Positions 6,626 to 13,711 of a stretch of DNA of 14,431 nt are shown here, piece after piece; position 1 is the stretch's first letter; each line of letters opens with the position of its first letter. Below the pieces are notes generated by a model that was not told the origin of the DNA, did not search any database, and worked only from the letters and a program-made list of their open reading frames with translations. The stretch is from Nitrospinota bacterium (GTDB taxonomy: Bacteria; JADFOP01). A program made the position numbers and the translations under genes. The stretch spans positions 1 through 14,431 of the forward strand of contig JADFOP010000049.1 in assembly GCA_022562795.1 (NCBI GenBank), read 5' to 3'.

Positions 6626-7548
6626 AGGGTCGGGGGGATATTGAGAACGGGGGCGGTCGGCCTGGCACGGGTACCGAGAAAATCCCTGAGACAGACGGTG
6701 AAGTTACCCGCGACATCTGGTCTGGCATTTACGATGTATAGGGAATTGTTGACGTGGAAGAGCTCGTCTTGGAGGCGAGAGACGGGGTATTGCGTAGCCG
6801 CAGGCCCATACTCATCCGCCAGGACCTCCTCGACCATGGGTACGATTTTATCGGCCATTCTGAGCTCCGTGTCCTCAAAGAATATGGCCATCTGTGGCTT
6901 CAAGGTCCGCACCCTCCGAAAGAAGGCGGCCAGCTCGGGGCTCGCTATGTGCTTGGGAGGGGCGCTCTTGACCTCCACGTAGACCATGTGTCCCTCCACG
7001 AAGGCTATCACGTCGTAGTCTCCACCGTGCTTGGTGTCTCGAAGGGTGATGCCCCAGGAGGCCTCGCAGCCTAACTCTCGTCGGAAGAGCTCGGCCACGA
7101 ACCATTCCAGGGTCTCACCGAAGCTGTCCCTGGCCCCAGCCGCCATCCGCCATCTCTGGGGGCCGGCCGGCTCTACGAGGCCGAGTTCGACGGCCTGCTC
7201 GACGTATCGCTCACACTGCTCCCGGGCACAATAGCGGGTGAGGCTACCAATGGTGAAACCCTCAGCCTCCCTTATCATATCCCTCAACACGAGGCGGAAG
7301 GAGTACTTCTTAAGCCACTCGTAGAAGGTATCGAGAAAACCTGCATCAGCGCCGATGGGAAAGCAACATGCCTCGAGGGGCTCGGCCCGATGGATGTCAA
7401 AGCCCCGCCTGGCCAGGCGGTTGACGACCGACTCCCCGGCGCCGTCGATTCGACGTGCGATAGCCTGGACCTCCCGGCGCAGCGATGCCAGCTCGGCCAC
7501 AACGGAGGTTAAGTCATCTTTGTCGCTAATAGTGGTGGGGTCATTCAT
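6622..7548 (-). CDS. Coiled-coil, PD-(D/E)XK nuclease-like protein
   Basis: From the ATG at 7548 the product has 308 residues. The N-terminus holds a short predicted coiled coil (SVVAELASLRREVQAIARRI). A middle region with a winged-helix look follows (FTIGSLTRYCAREQCERYVEQ, shortened here: residues about 98-118). The C-terminal half has the pattern of a restriction-endonuclease-like fold: a glutamate in FGETLEWFVAEL (E145), then GGDYDVIAFVEGHMVYVEVKS with D177/D179 and the E192-x-K194 signature. The catalytic residues appear intact. It resembles the uncharacterised coiled-coil plus nuclease proteins grouped as COG5493 or DUF3782, but I could not test this. A further 43 upstream codons are open; I reject them because they cover the upstream gene. 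The ATG overlaps that gene's stop in ATGAATGA. Repair, defence or RNA processing are all possible roles. Confidence 0.7.
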   Translation of the reverse strand: MNDPTTISDKDDLTSVVAELASLRREVQAIARRIDGAGESVVNRLARRGFDIHRAEPLEACCFPIGADAGFLDTFYEWLKKYSFRLVLRDMIREAEGFTIGSLTRYCAREQCERYVEQAVELGLVEPAGPQRWRMAAGARDSFGETLEWFVAELFRRELGCEASWGITLRDTKHGGDYDVIAFVEGHMVYVEVKSAPPKHIASPELAAFFRRVRTLKPQMAIFFEDTELRMADKIVPMVEEVLADEYGPAATQYPVSRLQDELFHVNNSLYIVNARPDVAGNFTVCLRDFLGTRARPTAPVLNIPPTL

Positions 7549-7735
7549 CGGACAGATTTGCGTCGCGGCGACGAACATCCCTATAGTGCTTTTCGAACTG
7601 GTCGACGAGTTTATCGATGTCCGGGCGCTTGGTTTTAGCTTTTGGTCGGCCACCGAAGCGGTACAGGAGGTAGGCAACGAGGAGGCCCACGATGAAGCCC
7701 ACCCCTAAGCCATCAAGGAAGAACTGGTAATTCAT
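7541..7735 (-). CDS. Small single-pass membrane protein
   Basis: A 64-residue protein, MNYQFFLDGLGVGFIVGLLV..., has one transmembrane helix at about residues 8-25. It is followed by a basic stretch (RFGGRPKAKTKRP) and a charged helical tail (DIDKLVDQFEKHYRDVRRRD). By the positive-inside rule the tail is cytoplasmic. No family is recognised. An in-frame GTG at 7771 would add twelve residues, but it lies at the predicted transcription start. The ATG at 7735 follows GGAGGGAG. The gene's last codons overlap the start of the nuclease-like gene by eight bases. It may anchor the nuclease or phosphatase at the membrane (inference). Confidence 0.65.
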   Translation of the reverse strand: MNYQFFLDGLGVGFIVGLLVAYLLYRFGGRPKAKTKRPDIDKLVDQFEKHYRDVRRRDANLSDE

Positions 7736-7765
7736 CCCACGGCTCCCTCCCGACGAACCATCATC

Positions 7766-7777
7766 GGGCACGTGCCC
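7766..7777. promoter_or_regulatory. Perfect 12-bp palindrome at a predicted transcription start
   Basis: GGGCACGTGCCC is fully self-complementary with no spacer. It covers the predicted +1 of the promoter at 7780-7808. This is a plausible operator for a dimeric repressor. No regulator gene is adjacent. Confidence 0.45.
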
Positions 7778-7779
7778 CT

Positions 7780-7808
7780 AATATGACAGGGCGAGCCGGA
7801 TAAGTCAA
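7780..7808 (-). promoter_or_regulatory. Predicted sigma-70 promoter of the TM-nuclease-phosphatase cassette
   Basis: On the minus strand TTGACT (7808-7803) and CATATT (7785-7780) are 17 bases apart. The predicted start near 7773 gives a leader of about 38 bases before the ATG at 7735. It separates this cassette from the upstream dnaN-VWA pair. Confidence 0.6.
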
Positions 7809-7832
7809 CTTAAGAGCGTTTGGGAATGGGTC

Positions 7833-8840
7833 TCAGCGGGTGGTGATCTCTACTCTCGCCTCTCCCTCGACGAAGAGGACATCCAGGCGGGTGGTCTTTC
7901 CTCTCACTACGGGAAGGTCCGACAGGCGGGTCGGCTTTGTGGAGACCCCCGGGATGGGCGGAATCACCAGGCTGTAGTTGCCCACGGGAACCCGGGTTGG
8001 GGAGGCAGTGGATACCGGGAATGACTTCTGGGAGGTTTGGTGTCTGGCCGTGGCGTTGGCGACCAATGCTTCGGCTGTCTCGGCCAACACCTCTCGGAGC
8101 TCCCCCGGCCTATCCAGGGTGAGGACTTCGGCGGAGCCCAGGGTCTCCAGCTCGGCGAGAGATTGACGAATCTCCGGCGGCGCATCTTCGCCTATGAAAG
8201 CCACCTTTATCTCAATTCCAGCCTCTGTGAGGGCTTTGATCGCCTCGGCCGGGTTTCCGCCGAACGATTGGCACCTCTCCCGACCGTCAGTGATCACGAC
8301 GAGTCGCTTCTGGCCCTTCACGCCTCGGAAGTCCTTGATGACCTGCCGAATGGAATAGCCCAGAGGGGTCCAGCCTCTTGCCTTTATCCCCTGGATGGCC
8401 TTTAAGACATCTTTGGGCCTCCCCTTACCCAAGGGGATGAGCAGCTTCGTATCACGGCATCCTTCGGTCTGATATGGCTCTGTATTGGGGGTGCTGGCGC
8501 CGAAGACCCGTAGGCCCAACTTAAGCCCATCAGGGGCGCGCTTCACAAAGCGGCTGAGGGCTTCCTTGGCCTCGTCAATCTTGCGCCGTCCAGAGGCGGG
8601 GTGGGTTCTCAACATGGAGCCTGAGGCGTCGAAAAGCACCTCTACGGCAAGGCCTTCCGGCTGCACGGCACGGCCGCTCGCCCGCCGAGCCGTCACACGA
8701 AGCTCCAGCGATCCCGTTATTTGTGTCCGGCCTAGTAATCCTGGCGGCAGAGCCTCGGGCTTGAAAAAGAAGAAGTATGCGCCAGTCCCGCCGGCGGCTA
8801 AGATAGTTAGAAGGACGATGTATTGAAAAGCGCGGCTCAT
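7833..8840 (-). CDS. Membrane-anchored VWA-domain protein
   Basis: The 335-residue protein has an N-terminal hydrophobic helix (FQYIVLLTILAAGGTGAYFFFF) without a clear cleavage site, so it is probably anchored with the rest outside the cytoplasm. A von Willebrand factor A domain spans roughly residues 65-260. It has a complete metal-ion-dependent adhesion site: DASGS (D71, S73, S75), T158 in TPLG and D185 in TDGRE. Two cysteines in the domain (GCRD, RERC) may pair. The C-terminal 80 residues look beta-rich. VWA domains bind proteins in a divalent-metal-dependent way; the ligand here is unknown. The ATG at 8840 has GAGGTGGGAG upstream, which overlaps the dnaN stop region. The gap to dnaN is 12 bases, so co-transcription is likely. 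Confidence 0.85.
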   Translation of the reverse strand: MSRAFQYIVLLTILAAGGTGAYFFFFKPEALPPGLLGRTQITGSLELRVTARRASGRAVQPEGLAVEVLFDASGSMLRTHPASGRRKIDEAKEALSRFVKRAPDGLKLGLRVFGASTPNTEPYQTEGCRDTKLLIPLGKGRPKDVLKAIQGIKARGWTPLGYSIRQVIKDFRGVKGQKRLVVITDGRERCQSFGGNPAEAIKALTEAGIEIKVAFIGEDAPPEIRQSLAELETLGSAEVLTLDRPGELREVLAETAEALVANATARHQTSQKSFPVSTASPTRVPVGNYSLVIPPIPGVSTKPTRLSDLPVVRGKTTRLDVLFVEGEARVEITTR

Positions 8841-8852
8841 CCGGCTCCCACC

Positions 8853-9956
8853 TCAGATACGCATGGGCATAATGACGCACTTGTAGCGGCCCCCATCGAC
8901 CGGCTCGATGAGCCCCGGCGCCAGGGGATCGGTGAGTCCGATGGCCACCTCCTCAGTTTCCATCGCGTTAAGGGCGTCGAGAAGATACCTGGAGTTAAGG
9001 CCGATAAGGAATTCCTCTCCGTCATACTCAGCCGCAAGCTCCTCATGAGCCGTGCCGATCTCCGTGTCTTCACTTGCCAGGGCCAGGGTTCCTGAGGCAA
9101 GGGTCAGTTTCACCATCTTCGACTTGTCGCTGGCCATGAGACTAACCCGCTTGAGGCCCTGGATGAACTCTTGGCGCCCCAACGTCATCACCACTTCGCT
9201 TTTCTGGGGGATGATTTGATCGTAGTTAGGAAACTGGCCTTCAATTAGACGTCCAATAAGGACGGCCTGCGGTAGCAGGAAGACAACATGGTTTTCCTGC
9301 AAGACAATCTCCAGGGTCTCGATCTCCGGCTCCAGGAGTCGGGTAAGCTCGTGAAGGGCTTTCCGGGGAATGACCACCTGCATGGGCTCACTGACCTTCT
9401 CCAGCCCGTCCCCGAAAATTTGGGCCAGACGGTGCCCGTCTGTAGCCACCATCTCAAGGGTTTTCTCCTCCAGGTTCAGAAGCACCCCGTTTAGGACGAG
9501 GCGGCTCTCATCGGTGGAGACCGAATAAAGGGTCTTGGCCACCATATCACCGACCACACCTGGGGGAAGCTTCATGGCCTGGGCCGCGTCGAAGGAGGGC
9601 AGGGGCGGGTACTCCCCAGCCGGCATACCGGCCAGCTTAAAAGAGGCTCTTCCGCACGTGAGGCCTGCCCAGTGCTCTTTCTGAGCGACCAGGTGAACGG
9701 TCTCCTCCGGCAGTTCTCGGACGATGTCATACAACCGGCGGGCGTTCAGGCTTAAACTACCTGCCTTGACAACCTCGGCCTCCAATGTGGCCTTAACGGC
9801 GATCTCGAAGTCGGTCGCAGTCAGGACGAGTGTCCCCCCGTCACTCGCCTCCAGCAGAACGTTCGCCAGGATGGGCTGGGGCGCTCTAGCGTCGGCCACC
9901 CCTTGGACCTTGGACAAGCCCTTGTGGAGGGCCTCCCGCGGAATGCGAATTTCCAT
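8853..9956 (-). CDS. dnaN: DNA polymerase III beta subunit (sliding clamp)
   Basis: The 367-residue length and sequence fit the beta clamp, the ring-shaped dimer that tethers DNA polymerase to DNA. Family hallmarks are the N-terminal PREALHKGLSKVQGV, LTATDFEIAVK, GEYPPLPSF, SVSTDESRLVLNGVLL, TDGHRLA and the C-terminal VIMPMRI. The ATG at 9956 has GGAGGAGGG immediately upstream. dnaA and recF, the usual neighbours, are not here: the upstream gene is a divergent GHMP kinase and the downstream gene is a VWA protein. No DnaA box (TTATCCACA) was seen in the upstream gap, so this does not look like the replication origin. Confidence 0.97.
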   Translation of the reverse strand: MEIRIPREALHKGLSKVQGVADARAPQPILANVLLEASDGGTLVLTATDFEIAVKATLEAEVVKAGSLSLNARRLYDIVRELPEETVHLVAQKEHWAGLTCGRASFKLAGMPAGEYPPLPSFDAAQAMKLPPGVVGDMVAKTLYSVSTDESRLVLNGVLLNLEEKTLEMVATDGHRLAQIFGDGLEKVSEPMQVVIPRKALHELTRLLEPEIETLEIVLQENHVVFLLPQAVLIGRLIEGQFPNYDQIIPQKSEVVMTLGRQEFIQGLKRVSLMASDKSKMVKLTLASGTLALASEDTEIGTAHEELAAEYDGEEFLIGLNSRYLLDALNAMETEEVAIGLTDPLAPGLIEPVDGGRYKCVIMPMRI

Positions 9957-10046
9957 GGTCCCTCCTCCGTGCCGCAGTTAAAACTCGGATTTATTACAGG
10001 AAGGTCCTCATAGACCTGGAAAAATGATGTTAAATTATGTAGCTTG

Positions 10047-10076
10047 ATATTACCATCTCTTAGGAACCGTCCGCAA
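10047..10076 (-). promoter_or_regulatory. Candidate promoter of dnaN
   Basis: On the minus strand TTGCGG (10076-10071) and TAATAT (10052-10047) are 18 bases apart, about 90 bases ahead of the dnaN start. The region between is A+T-rich and could hold other -10 boxes. Confidence 0.4.
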
Positions 10077-10091
10077 GAGAAATCTGCGCCT

Positions 10092-10137
10092 AGGGGGGCA
10101 AATTCTCCCCCTCGGGCAACCTGGAGTTAGGTATAAT
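10092..10137 (+). promoter_or_regulatory. Candidate promoter of the GHMP kinase, with an inverted repeat over the -35 region
   Basis: A perfect TATAAT lies at 10132-10137, but no good -35 box stands 16-18 bases upstream. In that place is an inverted repeat, AGGGGG (10092-10097) and CCCCCT (10107-10112) around a nine-base centre. The weak -35 suggests activator dependence, or the repeat may be a repressor site. The leader to the ATG at 10174 would be about 30 bases. Confidence 0.45.
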
Positions 10138-10173
10138 GAATTTTTCATGATGCTAGTTCGCCTGGAGGATCCC

Positions 10174-11190
10174 ATGTCTGTCGTCGCCACCGCGCCGACG
10201 CGCATCGACCTGGCCGGGGGAACCCTCGATCTAGAGGGTCTTTACGCCTTCCTCGGGGGCGTGGTGACGGTGAACATAGCCGTGGAGCTCAGGGCCCGGG
10301 CCTTCGTACGCAGGCTACGGCCGGGCAAGGTGCGCCTCGTGGCCCTTGACCTCGGTGCGGAGGCGACGGGCCGATCCGTCGGGCAATTGGCCCTGCCGGC
10401 GGCTTTGGCCATTCACGGGCGGGCCCTCTCCCATTACGGTCCCCCGACGGGTATCGAAGTGGTGACGGAAGCCGCCGCCCCCGCCGGAGGCGGCCTTGGA
10501 GGCTCCTCAGCCCTCCTTATGGCTGTATCGGCGGCGTTGCTGCGCCTCCAGGGCCGAAGGGTCATCAAGGCCCCCCTCATTGAGACGGGAGCGCGCCTCG
10601 AGGCCTCTCTGCTCGGTGTGCCTACTGGAAAGCAGGACTACCTGGCGGCGGTATTCGGGGGACTGGCCGCCTACCACTTCTCGTACGACGGCTGGAGGGT
10701 CGAGCGGCTCAATGTCTCCCGGTCCTTTTTAGAATCGCTTGCCGGTCGCCTCGTTTTGGCCTTCACAGGGGCGAGCCGACTCTCCGGGGTAACCAACTGG
10801 GAGAAATTTAAAGCCTATGTCGAGAACGTGGGCCCGACCCGGCGCCGCTTCGCACGTCTTAAGGCGATCGCCGAGGCGATGCGCGAGGCGCTTCTGGACG
10901 AGGACGTCGAAGCGGTAGGAAAGCTCCTCGTAAAGGAGTGGGCGGAGCGACGCAGGCTGGCTCCTGGAGTGAGCGTCCCTTCGGTAGAGGCGGCGCTTGG
11001 AAAAGCGAGGCGGGTCGGGGCCATTGGCGGGAAGCTATGCGGGGCCGGCGGCGGCGGGTGCTTGGCCGTCCTGGCGGCCGACGGGAGGCGCGAGGCGGTG
11101 GAGCGCGTTCTTGAGAAGGCGGGGTTTCGTCTCCTGCCGTTTCAAGTTGCCCGGCGTGGACTGATTGTCAGGGAGGGAGTGCAGGGCTAG
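10174..11190 (+). CDS. GHMP-family sugar kinase
   Basis: The 338-residue protein has the three GHMP kinase motifs. N-terminal APTRIDLAGGTLDLEG is the substrate side. The glycine-rich ATP loop PAGGGLGGSSALL is at about 103-115, and the C-terminal GGKLCGAGGGGCLAVL at about 285-300. GKQDYLAAVFGG (D155) carries the likely catalytic aspartate. This set is closest to the D-glycero-D-manno-heptose-7-phosphate kinase and fucokinase branch, which phosphorylates sugars for nucleotide-sugar and surface-glycan synthesis. The exact substrate cannot be read from motifs. A start at 10147 is possible, but the ATG at 10174 has GGAGG at ideal spacing and begins just before motif 1. No other sugar gene is adjacent. 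Confidence 0.85.
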   Translation: MSVVATAPTRIDLAGGTLDLEGLYAFLGGVVTVNIAVELRARAFVRRLRPGKVRLVALDLGAEATGRSVGQLALPAALAIHGRALSHYGPPTGIEVVTEAAAPAGGGLGGSSALLMAVSAALLRLQGRRVIKAPLIETGARLEASLLGVPTGKQDYLAAVFGGLAAYHFSYDGWRVERLNVSRSFLESLAGRLVLAFTGASRLSGVTNWEKFKAYVENVGPTRRRFARLKAIAEAMREALLDEDVEAVGKLLVKEWAERRRLAPGVSVPSVEAALGKARRVGAIGGKLCGAGGGGCLAVLAADGRREAVERVLEKAGFRLLPFQVARRGLIVREGVQG

Positions 11191-11483
11191 AAGGTCTCTT
11201 CATCCCGTTTGGTTTTGAACCGAATAGTGTAACCATCGGGAAAGCCGATCTCTAAGCCTTCGACTTCCACCGGCGGCTCCTCCATGGTCATGATCCAGAG
11301 ATCGGTTAGGAATTGGCGCTGAGGGTCGGTGAGCTTGAAACCCATCTCCTCCAAGACAGCAACATCATCGAGCATCTCGATGGTGACCTCTCGCCCGATG
11401 GCTCCGATGTTGGAGTCACAATGAGGGCACGTGGTAGCTGAGGGGTCAAGGGCCCCGTGACAAATTCGGCAGGTGTAGCCCAC
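11187..11483 (-). CDS. Small zinc-ribbon protein of unknown function
   Basis: From a GTG at 11483 the protein has 98 residues. The N-terminus carries a zinc ribbon with two CxxC pairs, YTCRICHG and TTCPHC (C5, C8, C19, C22). After it comes a helical segment (VTIEMLDDVAVLEEMGFKLTD) and a strand-rich tail (EVEGLEIGFPDGYTIRFKTK). I do not know the family. The start rests on AAGGAG seven bases ahead of the GTG. A longer reading to an ATG at 11618 would overlap the divergent lipoprotein gene and adds unconserved-looking sequence, so I reject it. A promoter fits at 11535-11563. It converges with the GHMP kinase, and both stop codons lie in one CTAG. Confidence 0.65.
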   Translation of the reverse strand: MGYTCRICHGALDPSATTCPHCDSNIGAIGREVTIEMLDDVAVLEEMGFKLTDPQRQFLTDLWIMTMEEPPVEVEGLEIGFPDGYTIRFKTKRDEETF

Positions 11484-11534
11484 GGTTGCGCTCCTTTTGG
11501 AACAGGAGATTGGTGGTGCGTTACGTGGGAATGT

Positions 11535-11563
11535 AGCATACCCCATCCGAGACACACGCGCAA
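11535..11563 (-). promoter_or_regulatory. Predicted promoter of the zinc-ribbon gene
   Basis: On the minus strand TTGCGC (11563-11558) and TATGCT (11540-11535) are separated by 17 bases. The start would be near 11528 with a leader of about 45 bases, consistent with the GTG start at 11483. Confidence 0.5.
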
Positions 11564-11608
11564 ACGGCTCTTTGCGGCCGGGGTCTGACTGAAGAAGGAG
11601 CGAGAACG

Positions 11609-12022
11609 ATGAATCCACGGCGTGGTTTCGTACTGCTCTTGGCGCTCCTCACGGCCAGCGGGTGCGGCGCCGTCCACGCTCGCTGGCCCGGCGTGCCTGT
11701 CTCGCTGAGCGTACCTCTCCGCGGCCTGTCCAAACCATCGCCCTTCACTCTGAGCCTGACCGTTGAGACCGACCCGCCCGGGGCCGAGGTCCGCCTCGAC
11801 GGGCGTCTCGTAGGCGTGAGCCCCACAATCGTGCACACCGTTTTCCAGCGTAGCTTCACCGGCCGCTGCATGGCCAATCCGATCCACCGGATTCTCGTCA
11901 AGAAAGTGGGCTACCGGTCGGCTGGACTCAGCTACACCTGCCAGCTCGCCTGGGACCTCTCCGCCGGCACATCAACCGATCGCAGCCTGACCCAACGGCT
12001 GCGCCTCGAGCCCGAATGGTAG
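11609..12022 (+). CDS. Putative lipoprotein with PEGA-like domain
   Basis: The 137-residue protein begins MNPRRGFVLLLALLTASGC, a lipoprotein-type signal with the acylated Cys at position 19. The lipobox ASGC has Ala at -3, which is acceptable but not ideal. Residues of about 48-72 (LTVETDPPGAEVRLDGRLVG) match the PEGA-type beta repeat, found in surface and periplasmic proteins and thought to bind cell-envelope components. The rest contains two more cysteines and strand-rich sequence without a recognised fold. GAAGGAG lies eight bases ahead of the ATG. It is divergent from the zinc-ribbon gene, sharing a gap of about 125 bases. Surface anchoring in the outer membrane is inferred. Confidence 0.75.
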   Translation: MNPRRGFVLLLALLTASGCGAVHARWPGVPVSLSVPLRGLSKPSPFTLSLTVETDPPGAEVRLDGRLVGVSPTIVHTVFQRSFTGRCMANPIHRILVKKVGYRSAGLSYTCQLAWDLSAGTSTDRSLTQRLRLEPEW

Positions 12023-12138
12023 GCGCGTGGAGTTGCGGGGTGGGAAGGTCCGGCATGGTCGCCCAGCAATAGCGGGAGGAAAGGATTCGGAAACAAGCCT
12101 CATGAACTTGCGATTTTAAGGGAGTCACAGCGTAAAGC

Positions 12139-13505
12139 ATGGGAAACAATCGCATTTTAAAGATGTCCGCCAGGTTGTTTGAGCCTGTAGATGCCGCCTC
12201 TCTCGTGTTCTTTCGGGTGACTTCTGGGCTGATAATGCTCTGGCATGTTTCCGGTTATTGGCCCCATGTCGAAGAACTTTACCTCAGTCCACTCATTCAT
12301 TTTAAGTATTACGGATTTGGTTGGGCGCAAGTATTGCCAGGCGATGGGATGTATTACCTGATCTTCTTGCTAGGTTTTCTTGCTTCACTCGTTACATTGG
12401 GACTGTTTTATCAGATTGCAACTATCCTGTTCTTTTTTGGTATTACTTATGTATTCCTGATGACTCAAGCGATTTACTTAAATCATGTATATTTGATTTG
12501 TCTTCTCAGTTTCCTTTTAATTTTTATCCCTTGTCATCGGTCCTTTTCCCTGGATGCTATAATTTTTCCCAAAGCACGCTCTAAATTTGCTCCTGCTTGG
12601 TGTGTATGGTTGTTACGCGCTCAAATAGGCTTGGTCTACTTCTACGGTGGTATTGCCAAGTTGAACTCCGACTGGTTGCATGGAGAACCAATGAGGACGT
12701 GGCTTGCAGGACGTACAGGCTACCCAGTCTTGGGTCATTTCTTTAAAGAAGAGTGGTTTGTTTATCGATTAGCCTTGGTGGGCTGGGCTTCGATTTATTT
12801 ATTGTACCGCTATTGCTCTTTCGCAAAACCAGGGTAATGGGGCTCCTGCTGGTAACCGCATTTCATCTAACGAATAACTATCTTTTTTATATTGGGATAT
12901 TTCCATGGTTAATGATCGCGGCGACCTTGATATTCTTCTCCCCAAGTTGGCCTCGTCGATTAATGGCAACCATTCAACGGAAAGAATTTCATCCGGCAGA
13001 TGACGTGGCCTACTTGCCAGCCTTCTCCCCTTCCCATCGTTTGTTGACAACACTCTGCGTAACGGTATATTTGGGTATTCAACTGCTCGTTCCACTCAGG
13101 CACTACTTTTATCCCGGTAACGTGAGTTGGACTGAAGAAGGGCATCGCTTTTCTTGGCATATGAGGCTACGCAGTAAAACAGGTAATTCCATCTTTTTTG
13201 TGACAGACCCCGAAAGCCGTAGGATGCGTGAATACCCTCGTGATAAAATTTTGGATTTTATAACACCACTTCAGTACCGTAATATGTCTACTAGACCGGA
13301 TATGATTTTACAGTTTAGTCACTATCTAGCTGATCGCTTTCAAGAAAGAGGTTATCCTGGCGTTGAAGTCCGAGCTCGTGTGCTAGCCTCCCTTAATGGG
13401 AGGGCGCCTCAGCTTTTGATCGACCCGGCCGTAGACCTTGTAAGAGTGAAGGCCCGGCTATGGCCACCGGCGCCATGGATTCTTCCCCTTAATGAAGAAA
13501 AATAA
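12139..13505 (+). pseudogene. HTTM / vitamin-K-dependent gamma-carboxylase-like membrane protein, copy 1, frameshifted
   Basis: The first frame (12139-12837) encodes the N-terminal membrane part. The second (open at 12753, to 13505) encodes the rest. Adding one base near 12774-12781 joins them into about 455 residues, and copy 2 reads through the same place intact (GGLSFDLLIVPLLLF). The N-terminal half has several membrane helices and the motif YFYGGIAKLNSDWLHGEP. K174 there aligns by eye with the catalytic lysine of human gamma-glutamyl carboxylase. The soluble C-terminus (WTEEGHRFSWHMRLR, PDMILQFSHYLA, VRARVLASLNGR, QLLIDPAVDL) also matches bacterial carboxylase homologues. Such proteins carboxylate glutamate in eukaryotes; the bacterial role is largely unknown. 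Base use looks more A+T-rich than its neighbours, suggesting transfer. It may be a true pseudogene or carry a sequence error. Confidence 0.8.
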
Positions 13506-13711
13506 TATGGCTACGTATGGGGAGACGATGTGAGGCGGGGTGGAACGGATGGGGCTGTGTGGTAACAGGGTTAATCCCTGTTCTCCGAAAGGGGTATCAG
13601 CCTGGCGTTTTGTGGCATTGCTGGAGTAGCTAGAAAGCGACCTATTAAGGATAGGCTCCGGAAACCAGCCACAGTGCAAGGATGCTCTTGAAGGAGGTCA
13701 CCGCGTAAAGC
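13506..13711. other. Spacer between the two HTTM/VKGC-like copies
   Basis: About 200 bases without a supported gene. It holds two small hairpins: AACAGGG-TTAAT-CCCTGTT (13564-13582) and CCTAT-TAAGG-ATAGG (13641-13655). Neither is followed by a T-run, so they are not clear terminators. The last 20 or so bases repeat the leader found before copy 1. Confidence 0.55.

Noticed and set aside
7549-7677. 43-residue N-terminal extension of the nuclease-like protein
   Set aside because: It would be read out of frame through the small TM protein gene, is Ser/Thr-rich without structure, and has no ribosome site. The internal ATG at 7548 overlaps the stop of the upstream gene.
9957-10173. Replication origin next to dnaN
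   Set aside because: No TTATCCACA-type DnaA boxes, no dnaA gene, and only a modest A+T-rich stretch are seen.
11484-11618. Upstream extension of the zinc-ribbon protein to an ATG at 11618
   Set aside because: It overlaps the divergent lipoprotein gene, crosses the predicted promoter, and a GTG with AAGGAG explains the start better.
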